A program made the translations under genes and the position numbers. From contig NW_003314272.1 of assembly GCF_000143415.4 (NCBI RefSeq), positions 2,381,728 through 2,445,727 of the forward strand: a DNA stretch of 64,000 bases. Direction: 5' to 3'. The notes beneath the pieces are model-generated. The model was given only the letters and a program-made list of their open reading frames with translations. It searched no databases and had not been told where the DNA came from. Positions 11,354 through 22,084 of the stretch are shown here, piece after piece (the stretch's first letter is position 1; each line of letters begins with the position of its first letter). Source of the stretch: Selaginella moellendorffii. Taxonomy: Eukaryota; Streptophyta; Lycopodiopsida; Selaginellales; Selaginellaceae.

Positions 11354-12526
11354 CGGGGTCATAGTCAACAACTTAGAAGGGTCTGGAAGACCTAGTCCCT
11401 ATTGATAGACCTATTAAGGGATCAAGATAAGATCACTAGGTGATCTTGTGGCTAAACAAGGACAAAGTCTTTGTTTGGGTTAAGAAATATGATTCCTAGT
11501 TCAAAGTGTTGATTTGAACCATTGATAAAGGTGTGGCTTGGTTGAGGTGACCAAGTGGGAAGCACACCTAAGGGAAATGAGCTATGTCAATGCTATGGCA
11601 TAGTAAGTCCAAGGAAAGTAGTCTCTATAAAAGATCCAAGGGAGGGTCTCAAAAAGTTGGGCCGTGGATAGAGCCCACGACAGAAAATGTTAAAGAGACG
11701 TACTAGGGGTGAACACCCTTTGGACTTGGCAAAGCAAAGTGTTTGCTATGGAACCGAAAGGAAGCCTTAAAAATGGAGGTAGCAATCCTATGTTGCTTGG
11801 TGCAACAATCCAACGATAGGAGCAAAAGACGAGTGCCCAAGATAGGGCCATGGAATCCATTGGAAAGAATCCAAGTGGCAAAGTTAGCCAAGGAACACTA
11901 ATGTGTTTCATGCTAACGAATTGCGGAAAAAGAAGTGGACTTCCAAGGATGGATTCCCAAGTGCTCCAATTTGGCAAAGGAAAGGCTCCAAGTGAAGGAG
12001 CAACTAAGTAGCCAAAAGATAGGGCCATGGACAGGCCTAGCACAAATAATGATAAATGGAACGTAATGCCAATGGTGGCACAAAAATAGAAAAGAGGATG
12101 AGGGTGCCCTCGAGTAGAGAACTTCCTAGGAGGGGAAGTGGAGTTGCACAAAATGTGCAAAGCAAGGTGTCGGAGACACCTAGGAAATTGACTTCAAGAA
12201 GTCAAAAGTAAACGTTCCAAAGTGCAAAAGTAGATCAATGGAATTTGTGACTACTCAAGAATGAGTAGTGGAATTGAGTTAGAGAGGGTGTCTCTAACGG
12301 GTTTAGCGAGAACTAAACCAATAAACGGAAAGAACCACCCCAAGTGGTCCAATCAGTTTTTAAGTTGGAGAGACTATCCTCCTTAGAGGATGGACAAGGC
12401 ATGGTGAGCCTTCGGGGTCAAACCATAGACAAATATTGGCTGGGTGCCAAGGATGGGAATGGTAATACCTGCGGGTGTTACTTTATAAAAGGGTTTACCG
12501 TTCGATGAGGATATCGAACTTCATCT

Positions 12527-12540
12527 ATGGGCGGTGGAGT
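12527..12540 (+). other. Polypurine tract of the LARD-like element
   Basis: ATGGGCGGTGGAGT sits immediately before the 3' LTR at 12541. The chromovirus on the minus strand has ATGGGTGGTGGAGT at the same place (32164-32177 on the plus strand), differing by one base. Flanking bases upstream are also alike (ATCGAACTTCATCT versus ATCGAATTTCTTCT). A polypurine tract primes plus-strand DNA synthesis. Confidence 0.7.
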
Positions 12541-12754
12541 TGTGAGACACAAAATCCCTAGGCCCCAAAGTGGAGCCGGAAGGGTGCCATGTGGTAGTGG
12601 CCGAAGTGAAAGCCAAACAAGCGTAACACGTTTGGACTAAAAGCTCCGACTTGGAAAGTTGAGAGCGGGAGTGGAACTCCCAACAAAGTGCTCGAGGAAC
12701 AAGCATGAAGCGAGCAATAAGCAAGGCTCCAAAAAAGGACCCAAAAAGGACCAG
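12541..12754 (+). repeat. Truncated 3' LTR of the LARD-like element
   Basis: The segment matches the first about 214 bp of the 5' LTR with few differences, starting TGTGAGACAC. It stops abruptly near 12754, where the downstream sequence no longer resembles the LTR. The truncation removes any target-site duplication. Confidence 0.8.
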
Positions 12755-12869
12755 GAAACTTGAGGAATAGCCTAAAGTTGAAAAAGTTGTAGAACTTCTT
12801 GACAATGTGGTGGATAAGCACTTCCAAAAGACTGTTATGTGGACAAAGGAAAAAGCAATTCACCAAACA

Positions 12870-14700
12870 TTTAATGCACTCAAGTGGCCAGGCCCTTATG
12901 ACTTGATCAGAGAAATCCCCCTTTGCTGTTTGTAGTAGATGAACCTTTTCCGCATAGCATCTAAGTATGTCAACTCAGATATATACAGCTTGTTCAAAAA
13001 GAATGGCCTTGCAATGAATATTAGTATGTTTCTAGTCTCTTTTTGCAAGCCAGGAACAATAGAGATCATTACCATCACATTTGAGATTGTGAATAGTTGG
13101 GATCCTACTTGGAGGAGGAAGTCCTTGGAATTTGATAACATGTTTATCAGACATCCTAAGACTCAACAACTTGCAGGGACAATATTCCAAATTATTGACG
13201 GTAACCACTGATATGGGGCTTAGATGAAGTGTATCAACTATCATTTTTGCAATGATCCTATCTACCATATCAATGTTCCAGTCAGCCATGTCTATGCGAG
13301 AGGACCTTTGGATGTCAACAGACTTATCTTGGCCTGCCGAAAGATTAATGTGTAAGTTTTATAATTTTACTTCCAACTCCACTTTAACTTGTTTGTCATG
13401 TTTAAATATAAACTTGGGTACTTCGCTATTCAAAAGCAAAATTTTGTTCATGATATTGAGCAACTTCAATTTTTGGTAGACTTGAGTGAGGATAACATCT
13501 GCCAACATTATGATGGTGATCTCACAACACTTATTCAGCACTCATGCACTCGAAATGACAGTACAACTTGGTTCAACAACCCAATCAATTTTATGCTCAT
13601 TGTGTAGTGCAAGGTATGTCTTTCCTTTTCATTTTATAAGGGCCTCTTTTAATTGTTTTGGTTTTTAGTCTTTGGTGAAGGTTGAGCAAGATGCTTATAA
13701 ACTTTCATATCTAGAGAAGAGTCGGGAAGAGCTCTCGGCTGAGTTCGTATAAATTGAGCACAAAATTCAATATGCAAAGTCTTCAAAGTTGAAGAAATTA
13801 GTATGCATTGCAAACAATTGTAGGCCGAAGGAGTGGCTAGAGACTATAGCTAAAATTTCTTCTCATGATATAAGTTTTTTATCACACTTCATTTTCTCAA
13901 TTATGCATATATTACTTTTGTAGTGAATAAAACTCCAGATAATATGATTTACAATATCACAAAATTGAAGCTATTATATAAGCAACAAATAGAGACTTTG
14001 GAGTTCCTCAATGTCTACTTGATGAACGGAGAGAAAGAATTGCCAAAACTATTTGAAAACATGATGCGAAGAGTTATCTACATCACGCAAACTATAAGTG
14101 AAGGTGAGAAGTTCTTGGCACTGCATATTAATAACGATCTAGATGGCACATTTATGTCTTTCGACACCTACATCAACACATCATTAGAAAGGATTGAAGA
14201 GGGGTGGTTGTCAGAGAAGTATACAAGCACAACAATTTATAATTGCCAACATGGTTAGCCTTATTTCATGTGACATAAAGCTTACATTTCTAAGACTTTT
14301 TTTAAATATATATTGTTTACAAATATCTTTGATATAGAGGTATGCCATTTGAGGCACCAGTTTGCACTCGACTTGTTGCAAAAGGTGTAAGGGATGGAAG
14401 AATGTACCCAAAAATGTTTACAAGAGTTTCGAAGGCATAAAAGATAAAATGCCTTTGGGAGTTGGAGTTCTTAGGGAAGGAGACCTCTACACTAAATCAC
14501 AAGGAAGTTATCAATGCTAGCAATGATAGCAATATAAGTGACGATAGAGGTGAGGATGAGGAAGCTCTAGATCAAGTTCATGTTCCACCACCAGACAGCC
14601 AGGATCAAGCTCCAATTCAACCATCAAACAACCAAGATCTGGATCAGGTTCTACCAATAAATAACGATGATCAAGTGGTTCACAGAATATCACATTGACC
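12870..14700 (+). pseudogene. Relic of a multi-exon gene of unknown function
   Basis: Short open segments separated by plausible GT...AG gaps run in one direction: about 12939-13208, 13217-13351, 13426-13607, 13671-13800, 13923-14258 and 14335-14698. They encode, for example, HVYARGPLDVNRLILACRK, an LSEDNICQHYDGDL segment, and an acidic Asp/Gln-rich tail at the end. In-frame stops interrupt several pieces (for example in the 13.7 kb segment). I do not recognise the family. It may be a captured or self-standing gene decayed beside the LARD element. The alternative is chance open frames in A+T-rich DNA, but the consistent direction argues against that. Confidence 0.3.
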
Positions 14701-14790
14701 TCGAGATAAACAAACGTGAATTTTACAAACTAAAGGTGGTAATACATGTTTTTTTGTAGCAATGACTATTGGTAGTAATTTTATTCTAGC

Positions 14791-17697
14791 TGTAAGTGAC
14801 TAAATTTTTCATTCTACTTTAGTCACTTAACCACACCTCCGACCACTTGGAGGAATCTCACTCACAACCTCTGTAAGTCCTATTTTGGATTGAGGAGCTT
14901 GCTAGCCCCAAGAATGGCATCCATGCCACTCAACCTTTGCATTTGGTCCAAGTGCTCCACATGTCTGATCCCATGACCGACACCCCAAGGTACTACCGAC
15001 ATATTAGCCCGTTACGTTAAGGCCATGCCTATTCACCTTGGTCACACTAGCGGTCTAACACCACCTACATCACAGCCTCGTCTCTCAAAGACTGGGCCCT
15101 CCATCCATGAGTGATCATCCCAAATCCACTCTTTAGCATCCTTAGGATGCCTGTAGGCATGGGGAATAGCTTTCCCTAATATCCCTTTTCTAGTCCCCAC
15201 CAAGTCCCTTTCTGCCCGTGGCCGTGTTTGCCAACACTACCATTGGATCGATATGCCAAGCTTTCGCACTAAGCAATCTAACTGTGCATCATGACTCCGA
15301 GGTATCCCTCACTTGGCGGTGTGCCCAAACTAGTCTCCTCACTGAGAGTCTATGACCACCGAAAAAGGAGTGTCCTCATATTCCAAACTATCACCATGCC
15401 CTAGTGATTTGGGACTCGAACCTAAGCACTAGAGGGTCGGAATTCGAACCCAATCTCTGTATATGCATCTACGGACGGCATCGCTTAGGATGCTTAGCAT
15501 GACTCCCCACACTGGTGCACCAACTTATACTTAAAGCGTGCTATAGATCATAGCTTAGGAACCTAGTTCCTCTGCACTGCCAAGTCCTCTCACTTGACAA
15601 GTCTATGATCATGCATAGACTCCTCCATGCTCGGCCCCATGGGCCACCCCTTTTGAAGTTAGCACCTTCAACTAGGGGATTTGTCCCCCTGACTTGCAAA
15701 TCTCACTTAACAAGTCATCCGGCCACCGTAACATGGTTCATGCATAAGTGTGAAAGTCCTTAATTATCAACTTTTGTTCAAAGCCCTCTCTTTGAACACT
15801 CGGGAACTACTTCCCCAATTTTGATAGCCTCGCCTTATGGCCAGTTTCAAAACCACGCTTCTACTACGCCACTCTAATTTTGCGCGCTCTAGGAATCATT
15901 TACACTTGGCTTTCTAGGTACTTATCTACCTAGAATTGTCTTTAGGAACCTTCAAGGAATTCTGTTCCTTAGCTTATTAAGGTTTTTTCTTTGCAAACTC
16001 CTTACTTACTATATGGTCTAACATGGATAATTTTACATTTTAGACTCTCTATGGCATCGCAGTTGCTAGTAATAACATCCTCGAGCACCCTTTTGATTTT
16101 CCACTCCCAACTTGCATAACCACTGTTGGTTATACCTTTCAATTTTTATAGTTCAGTTCCATCCCAATACTATTTGCCTTTTGGCCTCATATGTTTCCTT
16201 CAATTATTCTCCTCCAGACTAGGAGAATAACTTTGCACATTCTACCATGCCTTAGCAAGTATTCATAGGGATGAATCCTCCCCATCCTCCATGGGGCACA
16301 ACACACTTCAATCCAAATGCTTCCATCAGTCCTTTAGGACTATTCCTTGACTCCACTTAAGTCATTCAGCCTTTTGGATTTTTTTTAATCCCCCAACCTA
16401 TAAGGTCTTACTTTTGAGGTGCCAACTCATTGGAATACAACTTCTTGTATTCATGTCCTACTCACCAGGACCACCATTATAAATGTTATTCCAACACTTG
16501 ACTATTTTTGATAATTGTGGGCTACCTTCGCCCATTAGGACTATCCGTCCATATGATGAGGATATTGATTCATCCTTTGAACACACCCCTAACTCCTTGG
16601 GTTTGTTCCAACATTTATAAAGGGTAGCCCTAGCTACCATTTCAAAGACTCGTGTCCTTATCCATATTTGACCTCTCAAGGTCCTTAATTTCGGTCTCAA
16701 ATTCATGAGCACCAGCCTTAACTATATAAGAATAATCTTGTAACTCCTTTATTATTTTGGAGTCTCTATTTTTCCCCTGATCCCAACCATAGTTGTTTAC
16801 TACAATTACATTAGCCAATTTACTAAGTCAAATGCTCATCTGGATCACATCCTCAACTCTCTGAGGACAACTTTATACTGTTCTTAAGATCCCAAAGTCA
16901 TTCCATTATTGGCCCTTTTCTATCCACCACCTCGCCTATAAATTCACACATGAACTGTAGTGGAGAGCCATGTCTTCCTGACCTGCTACTCCTCAAGGAT
17001 AGACCCACTCCTTAGACCTTCCGATGCCAACACTAGTGGTGATATACTTGAACACTAATAAAAGTCAGACTAAGGAACAGCTCTGATACCAAGTTATAAA
17101 TGATTAAATTTTCCATTCTACTTTAGTCACTTAACCACACCTCCAACAACTTGGAAGAATCTCACTTACAACCTCCGTAAGTCCTATTTTGGACTTAGGG
17201 GCTTGTTAGCCCTAAGAATGGCATCCATGCCACTTAACCTTTGCACTTGTTCCAAGTGCTCCACATGTTCGATCCCATGACTGACACCCCAAGGTACCAC
17301 CGACATATCAGCCCGTTACGCTAAGGCCATGCCTATTCACCTTGGTCATACCAGTGGTCTGACACCACCTACATCATAGCCCTATCTCTCAAAGATTGGG
17401 CCTTCCATCCATAAGTGATCATCCCAGATCCACTCCTTAGCATCCTTAATGGGAAATAACCTTCCCTAATATCCCTTTTCCGGTCCCCACCAAGTCCCTT
17501 TCTGCCCATGGCCGTGTTTGCCAACACTACCATTGGATCGAGGCCCACAAACCTGACCACTAAGTCCCATAGTCCTCTGGAACTTCCTCACCACCCAACT
17601 GTATCCTTGGTCATTACACGAGAGGACTACTCCTCTTCCTTTCCACAGTCTGGGCCTTTAGGACAACATTTCGGAACACTGTGGCCTTAGGGGTCTC
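14791..17697 (-). mobile_element. Second LARD-like element, minus orientation, internally deleted
   Basis: On the plus strand, TGTAAGTGAC at 14791 begins a partial 3' LTR (to about 15250). This joins abruptly to internal sequence matching the reverse complement of about 11220-8490. The primer-binding site is at 17080-17091 and a partial 5' LTR follows at 17095-17697, beginning with a decayed TATAAATGA. The LTRs lack the minisatellite and LTR start, so both ends are deleted. No coding capacity is seen. The copy confirms that the non-coding internal region belongs to the family. Confidence 0.75.
17080..17091 (-). other. Primer-binding site (perfect initiator tRNA-Met match)
   Basis: The minus strand reads TGGTATCAGAGC, the standard plant LTR-retrotransposon PBS, next to the decayed LTR end at 17095. 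Confidence 0.85.
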
Positions 17698-17716
17698 AAG
17701 TCCGACTCTGTTGGAT

Positions 17717-18362
17717 GGCTAGGGGATCACACCATATGTTAATTGACATCTGGCTGGTCTAGTTTGCTTCTGCTGGGCTCGACCAGAGGGGTAGGGTTTC
17801 AAGAGAGTAGGGCTCTCGGGAGAGTTGCGGCTTTTAACTTCCGTTCACAAGGGCGTGAAATTGTAGGGAAGCATGGTGGATTGTAAGTAACCAAAGAGAA
17901 TGACTTGAGAGACGATCCATTGGGTTCAAATATAAAGGGAAAGGGCCTATGAACAAGAGTGCACCCCTTTTTCCAATCGGTTAAGGGTCTTAGGATATTT
18001 GGGGTTAAGTGTCCTTGGGTTTGAATAGTACTGGGTTAGTGACCTCCCGGGAAGTTCAAACTCAAGAGCTTACAAAAGTGTTGGGATCGAGTTAACCCCA
18101 AATATTTTAAAATCTTTAACTAACTGGGAAAGGGGGTGCAATATTGTTTCTGAGCCTTTTCCCTTTATATTTTAACTTTAAGGATCATGTATCAAACCAT
18201 TTTTGAGTCACTTTTATGCAAGTTCACACCCTCATGAATGAAAAGTAAGAGCCACAACTCTCCCAAAAGCTTCACTCTCTTGACACCTTACCCCTTAGGT
18301 TGAGCCTAGTTAGAGCAAATTAAACCTACCAAATGTCAATCAATATGTGGTATGATTCCCTT
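17717..18362. repeat. Foldback (inverted-repeat) structure containing TRIM LTR copies
   Basis: The left arm (about 17717-18074) and right arm (about 18075-18362) are imperfect reverse complements. The outer parts share GGGATCACACCATATG against CATATGTGG...GATTCCC, and a GAGAGTTG against CAACTCTC block. The inner parts are opposed copies of the 190-bp TRIM LTR. There is no coding capacity. It could be a foldback transposon or an inverted duplication. Confidence 0.6.
17882..18074 (+). repeat. TRIM-like LTR copy (193 bp)
   Basis: TGTAAGTAACCAAAGAGAAT to GAGCTTACA closely resembles the copy at 23598-23791. No primer-binding site follows it, so it behaves as a solo LTR inside the foldback structure. 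Confidence 0.7.
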
Positions 18363-18376
18363 AACCTTTATTTTTT

Positions 18377-18548
18377 TCATACCAAATATAAACTCCTGAA
18401 TTTAAACTTCCTTAGCACTATTATTTAAACCCATAAGCATCAAACCATTAATTGATTAGAAAAGGGGCATTTTAGTTTATAAGCTTTTTCCTTCTATATT
18501 TGAACCCATATTAATCATTTTTTAAGTTGTTCTTTTTGGTTGCTTACA
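18377..18548 (-). mobile_element. TRIM-like LTR plus PBS relic, minus orientation
   Basis: The reverse-complement LTR spans 18387-18548 and ends (plus strand) in GGTTGCTTACA, as in the 28082-28265 copy. A decayed primer-binding site TGGTATGA lies on the minus strand at 18377-18384. It is the most diverged of the four copies. Confidence 0.6.
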
Positions 18549-19786
18549 CAAATTTGAGATTGGACCCAAGTTCAAGTCCCACAGGTAAATTTTGATACGC
18601 ACAATCACATTTGCAATAGTGTAAAATCTCTTTAGAAGACAAGGGTGGGGAGCTCAAGTGTATTAGGACAAACTTGGGGCCAAGATAGCAACCCCTAGGT
18701 CATTAGACACAATTGCTAAGCCTATGGAGGGTAATTAGGCTTTAAGTGATATGGGAAGTGCACAACAAGAGGAGGTTTGAGAATAAAGAGCCATTAATAT
18801 TATAGATAATGGTGTAGTGGTGGTGACGAATATTGGGAGCAATTTATCCTTGATATAGGCTGCTAAAAGACAACAATAAGACCCAACACTTTGCAACTTG
18901 GCTCAAACACTAGCTTCTATATCATGGTATGAATAGTGAAACTTTGGAAGTGGAACATCCTACCAAAGATTGCAATAGTGGCACAGATGGGAAATATGGT
19001 GGTGACAACACAAACAAAGAAACAACCCCACCACTACAGCCTCTAGTGCTCATGTTGGGGTGATGGAAAGGTAGGTCACCTCACTTGGCTTTAGGTTTCT
19101 CATTTGTATACACTATAACCTACAATAGATGTGTTTTCTTCAAACTACTTGGCAAATATTCTAGTGATTGCATATTATTCACCACTAAGCTCTTTAAATT
19201 TCTTCAATATATAGTACTAATATATGAAAACCACAGCCTAGAGAGGTCACTTAATTGTACAAGCTAGGTGTGTGCACTCAATAGAGTTGTTTTTATAGTA
19301 GTTGAGAGTATATATAATGCATCATTCTTGTTATAAAGCTTGGAATGCCTACCATATTGATTATAGGATGAGATTTGCTTTGGGGAATATATAAAATAAA
19401 AAATGTCACTAAAGGCTCTTTTAGTAAATAATTGCCATTATTTTTTGTAATATCAAAACTTTTTAGAGGCATATCTTTAATTTTAATTCTTTGAGAGGTA
19501 TTTTTTGTCTGAGGGTAATGAATATCCCAAGAATATCTAAGTATATTCAGGGATATTTCTCAATCTCAAACCTATGATTTTTAACTCTTAAACATTCTCA
19601 GATGAGTGTTTAAATTTTAAGACAAGTAATTTAGGTGCTTACATTCTTGAGGATGATAAGCAAACCTATATGGATACCAAGAATACCTGGATATTATGGT
19701 ATATTCTATCATCTCATTTAGATGAATAAATTAAATTTATAAACTTTTTTAAACAATGTTCATATGGAATTAGATTAATCTTGTTT
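18549..19786. other. A+T-rich intergenic DNA
   Basis: I see no gene, RNA gene or clear transposon boundary here. The sequence is A+T-rich with scattered short open frames only. Confidence 0.5.
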
Positions 19787-20040
19787 TTATAAATTATAAA
19801 ATTTATTTTTAACACTAAACAAATTTGATAAAAGAAAAAAAATTTCATGGATGAGAGGACTTGGCAGCCCAGGATTGAGCAACAATGCAGTCATGAGCTC
19901 CTTCTCTTTCGGGTGTGGATCAATATTGTCACTTGCTACCAATGGTGGAAATTCATGGCAGTATACACATGAAGAGAACTTTGAGTGAAGTGAACTCATT
20001 GGAGCTTGGATCAATAGCCTTGTACAGCTTTAGCAGGCAT
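19787..20040 (-). pseudogene. Probable detached E/E+ region of the neighbouring PPR gene
   Basis: The minus-strand frame at 19787-20014 contains CHEFPPLVASDNIDPHPKEK followed by ELMTALL. This resembles the E+ motif end of PLS-class PPR proteins, where a HEF...ASD...HP...KE pattern precedes a helical segment. Immediately upstream is AIDPSSNEF in another frame, resembling the E-motif ELDPxNxxxY region. It lies about 420 bp downstream, on the same strand, of the PPR frame ending at 20462, so the simplest reading is that the gene once continued here and was broken by indels. Confidence 0.4.
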
Positions 20041-20461
20041 TAAGCTCGCAAGAGGCTTATGGTTCCATCATTCACTAGGTTAGTCCTTTTTGTGCTTCAA
20101 TTGAGCTAGCTTGCCCTGTCCGGCCGATCTTTCCATGGTATGGCGCCAGTCATTTTTGGGTCCATGCTGAGCTAACTGTCTTAGGATCTCTGCCAGGTTT
20201 TACTTTTTCCTAGTTTTGCTAGCTGATAGTGCTTTGGCTAGATAACTACGACTTTGTTCTGAGTAATGCAGGAGCCATTACTTTTGTGGTTGTGGACAGT
20301 GTTCACAAATCTAACGATTGCTCCGCTAAAATTCTTGACCATCAGAATCGACAGATTTTTAAACCATAACATTAAAAACTGCTATGGAAAACCTTGTTCT
20401 GAAAATAGCGATAAACAGCCGAGCAGGGCACACTTATCGAATCCCTGCTTGCACCTCCACT

Positions 20462-22081
20462 CTAGGGGACGAAGGGCATGTTCTCGACGAGATCCTCGGC
20501 ATCCTCAACGTGCCCGGCGCGCGCCAGGAGATCCACCACGCAGCAGTAGTGTTGGCTCTTGGGATCCAGGCTGAAATCGACCACCATCGACGCGAAATAG
20601 CTCAATCCCCTGCACAAATCCCCCAAATGCGCGCATCCCGTGAGCGCGCTCACGAACGATCCCCCATCCTGAAGATCGAACGCTTTCATCTCGTGGAATA
20701 GCTCTAGGGCTTGCAGCGCGGCGCCGGCCCGGGCGTAGCCGTCGAGCATCGCGTTCCACGCCACGAGGTTGTGCCCGTCGCCCATGCCCTGAAAGATCCT
20801 GTGAGCATCTTCCATATGGCCATTCTGGGCAAGTACTGAGAGCATCGCAGTCTGCGTCACGGGGTCCTGCTCGGGCATGGAATCAAACACGCGCCTGGCT
20901 GACGCGGGCTGGCCGTTGATGGCGTAGGCGGAGATCATGACCGTCCACGAGACGACGTCGCGGTCGGGCATCACCAAGAAGAAGGCCTCCGCCTCGCCTA
21001 GGTGATTGTTCCGGGCATATGCCAAAAGCATCGAGTTCCACGCTACTAGATCCTTCTCTTGCATGGAATCAAACGCCACCTTGGCCTCCTCAATTGCGCC
21101 GGAGATCGCAAAGCCACGGAGGATGGCGGTGCACGAGACGCGATCCCAGCGTGCCATCGAACTAAAGAGCCGCTTGGCATGATCAAGCTGCCCTCTCTCG
21201 GCATATGCCGCAATAAGTGCATTCCATGATACTATGTCTCTCTCCGGCATAGAATCAAAGATTCCCTGTGCTTGGTCAAGATTCCCAACGTTTGTGCAAG
21301 CCAGGAGCATCGTCGTCCAAGAGATCAAATTTCGCTCGCGCATGGAATCAAAGATGTGACGAGCTTGTTCTACATGCCTTGCATGGGTATATGCGGCAAG
21401 CATCGCGGTCCAAGATACCACGTCTTGCTCTGGCATTTGGTCAAATATAAATTTTGCCTCGTGAGGCTTGAGATTCTCAGAATAGGATACAAGCATCACC
21501 GTCCAGGACACGAGGTCACGTTCAGGCATCCGATCAAAGATATCTCTAGCCTCGAATAGATAACCAGATTGGGCATATACAATAAGCATGGCACTCCAGG
21601 AGATGATATTATGCTCTGGCATCATATCAAAAGTATTCTTGGCCTCTTTTAACAACTGGTAGTTGGAGTATGCTGTTAACATTGCATTCCATGAGACAAT
21701 GTCACGCTCTTTCATTTGATCGAAAGTTCTCTTTGCCTGCTGCAAATACCCAGATTTGGCATATGCTGCAAGCATTGCAGTCCAAGAAAACAAGTCGTGT
21801 TCAGGCATAGAGTCAAATACTTGTATAGCCTGGGTGATGTAGCCATTTGAAGTGTATGCAATGAGCAACAATCCCCAAGTATAGATACTTTTTGAGTGTA
21901 TACTATCAAACACTTTTTTTGAATTTTCCACACTTCCACATTTGCCATACATTTGAATTACTAAGTTGGAAAGATAAGTATCAAATGGAAGCCTTGTTTC
22001 CACTTGGAAATGGAGTTCTTTTGCATTTTTCAAATTTTTACAAGACTTAATGAGTTGAATATTTATTTGATTCTTTTCCAT
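20462..22081 (-). CDS. PPR protein (S/SS-motif rich, truncated before the E domain)
   Basis: The product is a 539-residue pentatricopeptide-repeat protein, a family that binds organellar transcripts and directs RNA editing, splicing or stability. About 14 motifs run in register. From about residue 95 to 410 they are 31-residue units of the form VSWTAMLAAYxxxGxxxxA with FDSMPERD endings, characteristic of S-type motifs. The last units (LVAWNAMLDGYARAG, SFVSALTGCAHLGD, HYCCVVDLLARAGHVEDA) are typical P-, L- and S2-like positions just before an E domain. The frame stops directly after ENMPFVP, where family members continue into an E motif (usually a W-x-x-L-L-x-A-C block), so editing-type C-terminal domains are absent. 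No organelle-targeting peptide is obvious at the N terminus. It is a single exon, usual for the family. It may be a pseudogene or a truncated trans-acting editing factor. Confidence 0.85.
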   Translation of the reverse strand: MEKNQINIQLIKSCKNLKNAKELHFQVETRLPFDTYLSNLVIQMYGKCGSVENSKKVFDSIHSKSIYTWGLLLIAYTSNGYITQAIQVFDSMPEHDLFSWTAMLAAYAKSGYLQQAKRTFDQMKERDIVSWNAMLTAYSNYQLLKEAKNTFDMMPEHNIISWSAMLIVYAQSGYLFEARDIFDRMPERDLVSWTVMLVSYSENLKPHEAKFIFDQMPEQDVVSWTAMLAAYTHARHVEQARHIFDSMRERNLISWTTMLLACTNVGNLDQAQGIFDSMPERDIVSWNALIAAYAERGQLDHAKRLFSSMARWDRVSCTAILRGFAISGAIEEAKVAFDSMQEKDLVAWNSMLLAYARNNHLGEAEAFFLVMPDRDVVSWTVMISAYAINGQPASARRVFDSMPEQDPVTQTAMLSVLAQNGHMEDAHRIFQGMGDGHNLVAWNAMLDGYARAGAALQALELFHEMKAFDLQDGGSFVSALTGCAHLGDLCRGLSYFASMVVDFSLDPKSQHYCCVVDLLARAGHVEDAEDLVENMPFVP

Positions 22082-22084
22082 ACA

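Larger units (their letters stand above)
6682..12754 (+). mobile_element. Non-coding long-LTR retroelement (LARD-like), 3' LTR truncated
   Basis: The 5' LTR at 6682-8481 (TGTGAG...CTTACA) is followed by a primer-binding site, about 4.05 kb of internal DNA, a purine-rich tract, and a second copy of the LTR start from 12541 that is cut off at about 12754. No gag, protease, RT, RNase H or integrase motif could be recognised in the internal region in any frame, and its longest open frames are below 160 codons. This fits a large retrotransposon derivative mobilised in trans. The internal 3' part (10976-11353) and polypurine tract closely resemble those of the coding chromovirus at 31054-38483. The alternative is a coding element eroded beyond recognition, but similar non-coding internal DNA recurs at 15251-17091 and 45780-46650. 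Confidence 0.7.
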
